Source: Streptomyces palmae (GTDB taxonomy: Bacteria > Actinomycetota > Actinomycetes > Streptomycetales > Streptomycetaceae). From it: a stretch of DNA of 36,399 nucleotides. Location of the stretch: contig NZ_SRID01000026.1 of assembly GCF_004684805.1 (NCBI RefSeq), forward strand, positions 1-36,399, read 5' to 3'. A program made the position numbers and the translations under genes. Within the stretch, counting starts at the first letter, position 1. Each line of letters begins with the position of its first letter. The notes beneath the pieces were generated by a model. The model had not been told where the DNA came from. It made no database searches and was given only the letters and a program-made list of their open reading frames with translations. Below are positions 25,363 to 33,209 of this stretch, in pieces.

Positions 25363-26333
25363 CGGCCACTTGCCTCCGTGGGTCGCCGGTCGGCGGCCGG
25401 GCCGTCCCCGACCAGTTCGAAAAACGCTTCCTCCAACGACACCTGGTGCCGCCGCAGTTCGCTGACCTCGATGCCCGCCTCGACCAGCAGCCGGTTGACG
25501 GCCGCCGCCTGGTCCGGGTCGACCTGGACGTGCAGGGCGCCGTCGGTGACCTGGGTGGAGCGCACCTCGGGCAGGGCGCCGACCAGTTCCGCGGCGCGCT
25601 CGGGCTTGTCCGCGGTGATGGTCAGCCCGCCGCCGCCGGCCCCGGCCCGCAACTCCGCCACGGTGCCCTCGGCGACCAGCCGGCCCTGCCGGATCACCGC
25701 GACCCGGTCGCAGAGTTGCTCCACCTCGGTCAGCAGATGGCTGGAGAGCAGTACGGTGCGGTGCTCCCGGCGCAGACCGCCGATGAGCTCCCGCATGGCG
25801 GCCACGCCGGCGGGGTCGAGGCCGTTGGTGGGCTCGTCCAGGATGAGCAGCGCCGGGTCCTTGAGCAGGGCCGCGGCCACCCCCAGGCGCTGGCGCATGC
25901 CCAGCGAGCAGGCCCGGAAGGGCACATCGGCCTTGGCGACCATGTCCACCTCGGCCAGCACCCGGTCCACCTGGTCGAGGGAGACCCCGGCGTACCGGGC
26001 CAGGACCCGCAGGTTGTCCCGGCCGGACAGGTGCGGATACAGGGCCGGGGACTCGATCAGCGCGCCGACCCCGCCGAGGGCCTCGCGGCTGCCGGCCGGG
26101 GCCCCGAGCACGGTGGCGCTGCCGGAGGTGGGGCGGACCAGGCCGACCAGCATCCGCATGGTGGTGGTCTTCCCGGAGCCGTTGGGGCCCAGGAAGCCGT
26201 AGACCTGCCCGCGCGGGATCCGCAGCGCCAGGTCGAAGACGCCGGTGCCCGGCCCGTACTCCTTGGTGAGCCCGGCGGTGTGGACGGCGTACTCGGTCCC
26301 GGACTCCGCCGCCTGGGACGTCGGCTCAGCCAT
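25350..26333 (-). CDS. ABC transporter ATPase of the RiPP cluster
   Basis: A 327-residue ATPase with Walker A GPNGSGKTT (49-57), Q-loop-type IESPALYPHLSG, signature CSLGMRQRL, Walker B LLILDEPTNGLDP and H-loop SSHLLTEVEQL; it belongs to the BcrA/NatA/CcmA group of resistance exporters. Its ATG overlaps the M50 protease stop by 8 nt, and its stop (TAA) lies within the permease gene. It probably energises export or immunity for the peptide made by the upstream enzymes. Confidence 0.92.
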   Translation of the reverse strand: MAEPTSQAAESGTEYAVHTAGLTKEYGPGTGVFDLALRIPRGQVYGFLGPNGSGKTTTMRMLVGLVRPTSGSATVLGAPAGSREALGGVGALIESPALYPHLSGRDNLRVLARYAGVSLDQVDRVLAEVDMVAKADVPFRACSLGMRQRLGVAAALLKDPALLILDEPTNGLDPAGVAAMRELIGGLRREHRTVLLSSHLLTEVEQLCDRVAVIRQGRLVAEGTVAELRAGAGGGGLTITADKPERAAELVGALPEVRSTQVTDGALHVQVDPDQAAAVNRLLVEAGIEVSELRRHQVSLEEAFFELVGDGPAADRRPTEASGRWTR

Positions 26334-27678
26334 GGGTGCGCTCCCCTCGGGTACGGGCCTTGGCGGCCAGTGCCACCACACCGGCCAGGACCGCGGTCTC
26401 CGCGGCCAGGATGGCCACCGCCCAGCCCGCGGGCATCCAGTGGTCCAGGGTGCGGAACCACAGCCACATCAGGGCGGCGTAGGCGGTGGTCAGGAAGAGC
26501 GCCGAGGCGGCCCCGTAGCCGGCGTAGATCCGCGCCTCGCGCGCCGGGTAGGCGGCGAGCTGCTCCTGGGCGGTGGGCTTGCGGGAGGTCAGACGCAGCC
26601 GCCACCAGGTGGTGGCGTCGCGCCGCAGATCGGCGATGCCGAGTGCGTGGGTGAGCATCACATACCCGTCGAGCTGGAAGAACGGCAGCATGTTGACCAG
26701 TGCGCCGCCGCTGCCGAACAGCAGCAGGGCGGCGGCCAGCGCGTGCTGCTGGTGTCCGTCCTCGGTCAGCCGCCACCAGACGGCGACCGGGATCATGGCC
26801 AGCAGGCTGACGAAGGAGCCGGCGAAGGCGGTGGCCACGCGGGCGGTACGGCGCTGGAAGAGCACGATGTCGTCGGTGCGGCAGTACGGCGCGAGGAAGG
26901 GGAAGCGCCAGCGCACCCCGATCTCGGTGACCCGGCCGCCGAAGTACCGGCAGCTGACGCCGTGCGCCAGCTCGTGCCCCATGGTGATCAGCCAGGCCAG
27001 CAGCAGCGACAGCGGCACCGTGATCGCCCAGTGGTTCTGTTCCCCGGTGTCCTCGATGAGGACGTCGAACCGGCTCCAGACGTAGATCTGGAGGGCGAGC
27101 AGCACCAGCAGCGCCGGGATCACGAAGGCACGGTGGAAGAGCACGGACAGCCGCTGGGCCAGGACGGCGCACAGCCCGTCGGGGCGCATCATCACCCAGC
27201 GCCGGTGCAGCCAGTTCTGCTGGGCCGCCTGCTTCTCCTCGTGGGCGGCGCGCAGCCGGTCCAGTACGGCCGGGTCGGTGTGCCCGTCGAGCAGTTGGTA
27301 GCGGCCGAGCAGGGTGAAGATCTGCTGCCAGTTGGCGGGGCCGAGCCGGCGCTGGTAGGTGTCCTCGTAGGCGCGGCCGATGTCGTCCAGGGTGCGGCTG
27401 CCGTCCATCAGGCCCATGATGAAGTGCTCGCGCGCCCCGATCCGGTAGTAGCAGCCGGTGCGCTCGTCCTTGATGTGGTGCAGCACCTTGGGGCCGGAGC
27501 GCAGGCCGGGGCCGAGCACCACGTCGGACCGCAGCCGGGGCCTGCGGTAGTCCTGCCCGGCACCGGCACCGGCACCGGCACCGGCACCGGGGCCGGCGCC
27601 CGGCCCGGGGCCCGACGCGGCATCCGGTCCGGTGCCGGTGTCCGAGCCCGTGCCGGAGCCGGTGTCCGAGCCGCTCAT
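26326..27678 (-). CDS. M50 membrane metalloprotease with PqqD-like N-terminus
   Basis: A 450-residue membrane protein. Residues 1-41 are low-complexity Gly/Ala/Ser/Thr. Residues ~45-135 look like a small PqqD-like winged-helix region of the sort that binds RiPP leaders (YYRIGAREHFIMGLMDGSRT). The remainder has about six helices. The zinc site is intact: H235-E-L-A-H239, and the third ligand region NMLPFFQLDGY holds D337. Site-2-type proteases cleave within membranes; in RiPP clusters they are candidate leader peptidases. The ATG overlaps the previous stop by 4 nt. Confidence 0.85.
   Translation of the reverse strand: MSGSDTGSGTGSDTGTGPDAASGPGPGAGPGAGAGAGAGAGQDYRRPRLRSDVVLGPGLRSGPKVLHHIKDERTGCYYRIGAREHFIMGLMDGSRTLDDIGRAYEDTYQRRLGPANWQQIFTLLGRYQLLDGHTDPAVLDRLRAAHEEKQAAQQNWLHRRWVMMRPDGLCAVLAQRLSVLFHRAFVIPALLVLLALQIYVWSRFDVLIEDTGEQNHWAITVPLSLLLAWLITMGHELAHGVSCRYFGGRVTEIGVRWRFPFLAPYCRTDDIVLFQRRTARVATAFAGSFVSLLAMIPVAVWWRLTEDGHQQHALAAALLLFGSGGALVNMLPFFQLDGYVMLTHALGIADLRRDATTWWRLRLTSRKPTAQEQLAAYPAREARIYAGYGAASALFLTTAYAALMWLWFRTLDHWMPAGWAVAILAAETAVLAGVVALAAKARTRGERTHG
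27556..27590. repeat. Hexanucleotide tandem repeat in the protease gene
   Basis: About five tandem copies of a 6-base CGGCAC unit encode the Gly-Ala run of the M50 protein N-terminus on the minus strand. Slippage would add or remove Gly-Ala pairs in frame. The exact limits are approximate. Confidence 0.7.
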
Positions 27679-28772
27679 CGTGCGCTCTCCGCGGCGAGTT
27701 CGGCGAGCGCCTTGTCCAGGATGTACGCCAGGTAGATCTCGTCCAGGATGCTCACCCCCAGCCGGTTGTTGGTCATGTGCACATAGCTGCTGAGCACGAT
27801 GGCGAGGGCGGCGCGCGGTTCGGGGGCGGTGCCGTCGCGGAAGGCCAGCGCGTCCGCCGCGGAGAGCTCCAGCACCTGGTCGCGGAGTTCGGCGGCGTGC
27901 ACCAGCCAGTCCCGCAGCTGCGGGGTGGGTCCGGTGGCGGGCTCCTCGCGGGCACTGTCCCGGATGTGCCGGACCCGCTGGAGGAGCCGGGGGCGCATCC
28001 GCTCGTAGGAGCGGTCGAAGCGGGCGTGCTGGCTGTCGCTGGGCTCCTGGTAGGAGGTCTCCCACATCTGCCGGTAGCGGCGCAGGAAGGCGGCGGTCTC
28101 GGTGACGCCCTGCTCGTCCGCGCCCAGGAAGGCCAGGCACAGGCCGATGGTCAGCTGGGCGGCCTGGCCCAGCAGGACCGTCCGCACGTGCACGTTGGTG
28201 GTCTCCAGCAGCCGCACCACCACATCACTGGACCGCTCGAAGTGCGCCTCGGCCAGCTCCATGGCGGCCGGACCGCCGTAGCGGTCGAGTTCCCGCTCGT
28301 AGGTGATGGCGGCCACGCTGTTGTTGTCGCGGAAGGGCATCTGCCCCTCGGCGCCGTAGAGCTCGTTCCACCGCTCGATGCTGTACTCGGCGAGGAACAT
28401 GTTCTTGTAGAGGTCGGCGCTGGCGTTGCGGTCCTCCTCGTACAGCGCCGGGCGCTCGCGCAGGAAGGCGGCGATGGCCTCCTCGGCGCGCCGCCGCACC
28501 TCCTCGGCGCGGGCGGGGTCCGCGGGCAGCAGCCGCAGCCGGATGTGCGGGCCCTCCAGCCAGTAGCGGATGAAGAACCAGTGGCGCAGCAGCCCGTCCG
28601 CGCGCAACCCGGCCACCAGCGGTTTCACACAGCGCACCAGGACCGGGTTGGCGTTGGCGGCGTAGAAGACGTGGAGGCTGATCCAGTCGTCCTCGGTGAC
28701 CCGCCGCGGCGGTTCGGCCGTCCGCGCCGCGACCCCGTCCGTGGCCTCGTCCATCACCGTGGTCTGCTCCAT
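27675..28772 (-). CDS. SpaB_C / thiopeptide-type biosynthesis domain protein
   Basis: A 365-residue free-standing version of the C-terminal LanB domain. Residues ~28-75 show the family start (ISLHVFYAANAN, then HWFFIRYWLEGPHIRLRL). In thiopeptide and goadsporin-like clusters such proteins either eliminate glutamate from Ser/Thr glutamyl esters or form the central pyridine by cycloaddition. It directly follows the glutamylating subunit with a 1-nt overlap, which favours the elimination role. Active-site residues cannot be assigned without alignment. No second copy is in the window. Confidence 0.88.
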   Translation of the reverse strand: MEQTTVMDEATDGVAARTAEPPRRVTEDDWISLHVFYAANANPVLVRCVKPLVAGLRADGLLRHWFFIRYWLEGPHIRLRLLPADPARAEEVRRRAEEAIAAFLRERPALYEEDRNASADLYKNMFLAEYSIERWNELYGAEGQMPFRDNNSVAAITYERELDRYGGPAAMELAEAHFERSSDVVVRLLETTNVHVRTVLLGQAAQLTIGLCLAFLGADEQGVTETAAFLRRYRQMWETSYQEPSDSQHARFDRSYERMRPRLLQRVRHIRDSAREEPATGPTPQLRDWLVHAAELRDQVLELSAADALAFRDGTAPEPRAALAIVLSSYVHMTNNRLGVSILDEIYLAYILDKALAELAAESAR

Positions 28773-31552
28773 CACCGCTCCGTTCGGATTCCGTCGAGCT
28801 CGACGGTGAGCTCGGTGACGTATCGGTGCCAGCCGTCGCGCAGCCACAGCTGCTCGGGGCCCGGCAGCATCTCGCTGAACACCACCGCCGAGGCGCTGCG
28901 GCGTACCGCGGTCTCCAGCAGGTTGACCGAGAGGTACGAGTCGAAGTCGACGTACTGCGGCTTGTGTTCGCCGCCCAGACTGGCGAAGACGTACCGGGGC
29001 AGTCCGGCGGCGCGCTGCCAGGCCCGCCAGGCGGTGAACAGCTCGGCCTCGCTCTGGCCGGGTACGGCCGGGGGCAGCCGGTCGGCGGGCGCGTGCCAGG
29101 AGGCGCGCTGCACCACCACCTCGCCCAGCCGGATCCGGGGCAGGAAGGTGACCCTGCTCTCCTCGGCGCTCTCCCCGCCCGCGTCCTCGGCGGCCGTGGT
29201 GGTGTCCGGCAGCAGTCCGGTGCCCTCCCACAGGTCGAGGGGGGCCATGCTGGTGTAGGAGAAGTTCAGCAGTACCTGCTGGATCTCGGGGAGCGCCATC
29301 GGCAGCAGGAAGCCCAGGTAGACCGGGATGACCTCGACGCCCAGCCGCCGGGAGCGCAGCCGCAGCCGGTCGGCCTCCAGGTCGTGCTCGATGACCAGGT
29401 CCTCCACCGGGATCTGCTCGGCCTCCGGTCGGAAGCTGGTCTCGCCGGGGCAGACGATCTCGTACCGGGTGACGGACGGGTGGAGGTTGAGGTTGGTGGT
29501 GTCGTAGCCGCCCTTGAGTTCGGCGAAGACCGCGTCCGAGGGGACCACCGCGTCCAGGGCGCCGCGCAGCGACTCGGTGAGGGTGTCGTCGAAGCAGTGC
29601 GCGAAGCGGGAGAAGAGCAGGGTCAGGCCGGAGTAGACGCGGTTGACCACCAGCGTGGGATCGCCGCGGCCGTCGTCGGCGAGCTGGAGGAAGAAGGACA
29701 GCGGCTGGATCCCGCCGGGCTGCGGCAGCTCCTCCTCGACGGCGGCGAGGAACTCCTCGTCCAGCACCAGGTCCTGGTCGGGGCCGCCGCGTTCGGCGTG
29801 CCGGCGGGCGATCTCCTGGGCCACCGCGGCCCGTGCCCGGTCGATGCCGGTGATCTCCGGCTGGCGGAACCAGTTGTCGTACTGGCGCGGGGTGGTGCCG
29901 GTGAAGCGGCGGTGGCGCAGCAGCCGCTGGCTGTAGTTGTCCCACAGGTCCTGGCCGAAGTCGTGGGCGAAGGCGAGGAAGTCCTCGCAGCGGCCGCCCT
30001 TGCCGAAGCGGACCGTGAAGTAGCCCTTGGTGACCAGCCGGCGCACCAGGTTGGTGTCGAAGGCGGGGAGGATGCGGGCGAGTTGGCGCAGCCCCGGGGT
30101 GAGCCGCTCGGTCCACTGCCGGGCGTCGCCGGTGACGGTGAGGCCGGGCAGGGTGGTGTCCTCGTAGAGCAGGGTGCGCAGGACGGGGGCGTCGGCGTGG
30201 CCGAGCCGTTCGTGGGCCTGGCGCACGGTGTCCTCGATGCCGGACAGCAGGGCGCGGCGGCCGGCCGGGTCGGCGTCGGCGAAGGCCGCGGTGTCGGCGT
30301 CCATCCGGGCCACCAGGTCGGCGATGTGGTCGCCCCAGTCGGTGCCCAGGGCGCGCAGCCCGTCGCGGTAGCTGCGGACGGGTTCCGGGTCGTGGATGTC
30401 CAGGTGGAGCTCGGGGACCACCAGCAGGCCGAGCCGGAGCAGCTGGGCCAGGTAGTTCTCGATGTCCTCGGCCGGCCGGCCGGCGGCCGGGTCGCTGAGG
30501 GCGCGCACCGCTTCGCCGAAGCGCCGGGTGGCGCCGTCCGCGAACAGCTCCAGCACCTCGGCCAGCACCTCGCCGGAGGGCAGGTAGAACAGCCGCTCGT
30601 GGACGGCCTCCAGGGAGACGGCGGCGTCGGTGGCGACATTGTCGCTGTTGCGCAGTTTGCGCAGGTAGCGCACCCGTTCGGGGCCGATCTCCAGTCCTCC
30701 GGTGAGGCGCACCGGCAGGTCGCGGCGGATGTCGGGGTCGCCCGCGAGGAGTTCGGAGATCCGGGCGAGGACGGCCATGTTGAGCCGGGTGGTGCTGTGC
30801 TTGTGCCAGCCGCGCGCCTCGGCGGAGAGTGCCGGGGCCTCGGCGGGCCGCCGGGGATCGCTGGTGAAGCTGCCCAGGGCGACCGCGGTCAGGGTGGAGA
30901 ACGGGCTGGTCTTGCAGGCGGTGCGGTAGAGGTACTCCAGCAGTGAGCGTTCCAGGCGCCGCTCCCGCTTGCTGAGCTTGGCGTCGGCCGGGCGGCGCAG
31001 GTAGTCGTCCAGGTAGCCGTCCAGGGTGGGCGAGGAGAGCTGGATGCCGTGCCGCAGGTCGGACTCGGCGGTGATCCGGCGCAGTTCGGCGCGGGCGGTG
31101 GCCGCCTCCTCGGCCCGGATCGCCTCCCCGGCGGCGCGCAGCGCGGCCAGCCGCTCCCGTTCGGCGGCCCAGTGGCGCAGGGCCTCGACATCGGCGGGCG
31201 GCAGCAGCTCGGCGGCGGCGTCCAGGCCCTTGGGCGTACGGCCGTTGAAGACGGCACGCCGCAGGTTGATCAGGGTGCGGCGGGCCGCGGCGTCGTCCAG
31301 GCTCTGGGCGACGCGCTCCTGAAGGGTGTCGGCGAGCCGGGCGCCGCATTCCTTGAGCGCCTCTTCGCCGTCGAGGAGTTCGTCGGCCCAGGCCGCGGTG
31401 CGGGGGGCGGTCAGCCGGGTGGCGGTGTCGAAGGGCAGGCCGCCGACCCGCAGCAGGAACCGGGGCACCAGGATCCAGGCCATCGGGTCCCGGTCGGCCT
31501 CCTCGGCCGGGTCCGGGACCTGGGGGGTCACGCTCAGGAACGTGCTGGGCAC
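28772..31552 (-). CDS. LanB-type dehydratase, glutamylation subunit
   Basis: A 926-residue tRNA-Glu-dependent dehydratase N-terminal domain (Lant_dehydr_N). It glutamylates Ser/Thr side chains in the precursor before elimination to dehydroamino acids. The LYRTACKTSPFSTLTAV stretch near residues 208-224 matches the conserved block of this family, and further conserved regions include DTNLVRRLVTKGYFTVRFG and the Asn-rich VNRVYSGLT. The GTG at 31552 has AGAGGA 9 nt upstream and follows the SagB stop by 14 nt. Elimination needs the separate downstream SpaB_C protein, making this a split LanB of the thiopeptide/goadsporin sort. Confidence 0.92.
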   Translation of the reverse strand: MPSTFLSVTPQVPDPAEEADRDPMAWILVPRFLLRVGGLPFDTATRLTAPRTAAWADELLDGEEALKECGARLADTLQERVAQSLDDAAARRTLINLRRAVFNGRTPKGLDAAAELLPPADVEALRHWAAERERLAALRAAGEAIRAEEAATARAELRRITAESDLRHGIQLSSPTLDGYLDDYLRRPADAKLSKRERRLERSLLEYLYRTACKTSPFSTLTAVALGSFTSDPRRPAEAPALSAEARGWHKHSTTRLNMAVLARISELLAGDPDIRRDLPVRLTGGLEIGPERVRYLRKLRNSDNVATDAAVSLEAVHERLFYLPSGEVLAEVLELFADGATRRFGEAVRALSDPAAGRPAEDIENYLAQLLRLGLLVVPELHLDIHDPEPVRSYRDGLRALGTDWGDHIADLVARMDADTAAFADADPAGRRALLSGIEDTVRQAHERLGHADAPVLRTLLYEDTTLPGLTVTGDARQWTERLTPGLRQLARILPAFDTNLVRRLVTKGYFTVRFGKGGRCEDFLAFAHDFGQDLWDNYSQRLLRHRRFTGTTPRQYDNWFRQPEITGIDRARAAVAQEIARRHAERGGPDQDLVLDEEFLAAVEEELPQPGGIQPLSFFLQLADDGRGDPTLVVNRVYSGLTLLFSRFAHCFDDTLTESLRGALDAVVPSDAVFAELKGGYDTTNLNLHPSVTRYEIVCPGETSFRPEAEQIPVEDLVIEHDLEADRLRLRSRRLGVEVIPVYLGFLLPMALPEIQQVLLNFSYTSMAPLDLWEGTGLLPDTTTAAEDAGGESAEESRVTFLPRIRLGEVVVQRASWHAPADRLPPAVPGQSEAELFTAWRAWQRAAGLPRYVFASLGGEHKPQYVDFDSYLSVNLLETAVRRSASAVVFSEMLPGPEQLWLRDGWHRYVTELTVELDGIRTER

Positions 31553-31566
31553 GTGGATCAGTCCTC

Positions 31567-33195
31567 TCAGACCAGCCGGTAGTCGAAGTCGGCGCGGTCC
31601 GCACGCTCCTGGCCGAGCAGCACGAACAGGAAGGTGCGCTCGTCCGTGCCGTCCAGGCCGACCGCCTCGTCGATGGAGATGTTGTCGAAGCCGAGGACCA
31701 CGCCGCAGCCGGTGCCCAGGGCGGTGCTGGTGGCGTAGGCGCTCTGGGACATCGCGCCCACCTCGGCGCTGAGCACCCGGTAGCCGCGGCTGCCCATCGC
31801 CTCCAGGGTGCTCTCCCAGCGGCCGGAGATGGCCAGTACCGCGGCGGCCTGCTCCAGGTTGTAGTTGCTCAGGTAGTAGTTGCGCTGGAGGAAGTCGCCG
31901 AGCGGCCGCTGCGCGACGGTGTGCAGCCGGTGGCCCTCGGGGTCGTAGCGGTAGCAGCCCGAGGCCAGTCCGGCGACCCGGTTGGCCAGCACGTACAGCC
32001 CGGTGAGCGCGGTGTCCTCGGGGACCACGTCGGCGGTGTACCGCTGGGCGGAGACGGTGCCGGCCAGTACGGTGCCCAGCTCGTCCAGGCCCAGCTGCGG
32101 GGAGCGCACCAGGGAGCCGAAGCTGGTCCGGCGGGCGCGCATCACCTCGCCGATGCCGCGGCCGGCGGTGCGCTCGACCAGCGGTTCGGGCAGCTCCACC
32201 CAGGGGCCGCCGGAGGGCGGCGGCGGGACCAGGTCGCGGGCGGCCTCCTGCGCGGGGCGCTCCCGCCGGTCGGCGAGGACCGCCCGGTGGACCTGCTCGA
32301 CCTGCTCGAAGGTGCGGACGCGGGCGGAGCGTTCGAAGGGGGTCCGGTCGATGAGCGCGCCGGGGTCGGCGGCGGGTACGGCGGCCGGACGCCCGGGCCC
32401 GGCGGCGCCGGTGGGCAGCGGCACCACGGCCAGTACCGTCTCCTCCTCGGCGTCCAGCCCCAGCAGCCGGGCCAGCCGCTGGTCGTCGAACCAGTAGGCG
32501 CGGCTCAGCCGGCGCCCCAGGCCGGCGGCGAGCAGGTCCCAGCAGCCCAGCAGGGCGCCGGCGTCCTGGGAGACCACGTGGTAGCAGAAGCTGTTGTACT
32601 TGAAGGCGTTCTTCCAGAACCGCACGGTGACCAGCAGGAATCCATCGGCCTCCGGGTCTGCGCCGGGACTGCTGGGGCCGCAGGCGGCGCGTACCTCCTC
32701 GGTGAGGTCGCCGGTCAGCAGCCGCTCCAGGGCGTGGTGGGCGGTGGAGTAGTGGTAGACGCCGGGGGCCAACCCACCGGTGCCGGCGGTGACCCAGTAG
32801 ATCTCCATGGGGTACATGCCGCCGCCGGAGCCGGTGCCGCGCCCCCACAGCGCCTCCGGGTAGAGGGCGCGGACCGCGCTGTCCTGGTTCCAGCTGACCC
32901 GCAGCCGCCGGTCCAGCACGCCGTAGGACAGCCGCAGCAGGGCGGCCAGGTCCTCGGTGGTCCACGGCGGGCCCGCGTCCTTGGGGCCGCCCCCGAGCAG
33001 TACCTCGGAGGCGTCGGCCATGGGCAGGCCGGTGCCGGGCGGCAGCGGGAAGCGGGTGGCGGTGGGGTAGGTCTTGTGCCGGGAGGGCTGGTCCTCCCAG
33101 TCGGGGCTGAAGCCGACCGGTTCCATCGGCACCCGGCCGCGCCGGAACACCGAGTCGACGTACTCCCGTACCACCCGGGTGCGCTCATCAGGCAT
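31567..33195 (-). CDS. Double-domain SagB-type azoline dehydrogenase
   Basis: A 542-residue protein with two nitroreductase-like (SagB) domains in tandem. The first spans about residues 60-265 and contains GGGMYPMEIYWV and a YNSFCYH motif. The second spans about 325-530 and contains LYVLANRV, CYRYDPEGHRL and YLSNYNLEQAAAVL. SagB enzymes use FMN to oxidise azolines to thiazoles and oxazoles. Two fused domains may form an internal dimer, with one site possibly degenerate. AGGAG precedes ATG 33195, 14 nt after the cyclodehydratase stop. Confidence 0.92.
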   Translation of the reverse strand: MPDERTRVVREYVDSVFRRGRVPMEPVGFSPDWEDQPSRHKTYPTATRFPLPPGTGLPMADASEVLLGGGPKDAGPPWTTEDLAALLRLSYGVLDRRLRVSWNQDSAVRALYPEALWGRGTGSGGGMYPMEIYWVTAGTGGLAPGVYHYSTAHHALERLLTGDLTEEVRAACGPSSPGADPEADGFLLVTVRFWKNAFKYNSFCYHVVSQDAGALLGCWDLLAAGLGRRLSRAYWFDDQRLARLLGLDAEEETVLAVVPLPTGAAGPGRPAAVPAADPGALIDRTPFERSARVRTFEQVEQVHRAVLADRRERPAQEAARDLVPPPPSGGPWVELPEPLVERTAGRGIGEVMRARRTSFGSLVRSPQLGLDELGTVLAGTVSAQRYTADVVPEDTALTGLYVLANRVAGLASGCYRYDPEGHRLHTVAQRPLGDFLQRNYYLSNYNLEQAAAVLAISGRWESTLEAMGSRGYRVLSAEVGAMSQSAYATSTALGTGCGVVLGFDNISIDEAVGLDGTDERTFLFVLLGQERADRADFDYRLV

Positions 33196-33209
33196 GGGGA
33201 CTCCTCGAC

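Noticed and set aside
27556..27600. Short tandem repeats as a CRISPR or phase-variable element
   Set aside because: The unit is six bases and in frame inside a gene, so it neither forms spacers nor shifts the frame.
28826..30946. A 706-residue plus-strand frame
   Set aside because: It is antisense to the LanB dehydratase, whose motifs and overlaps are clear.
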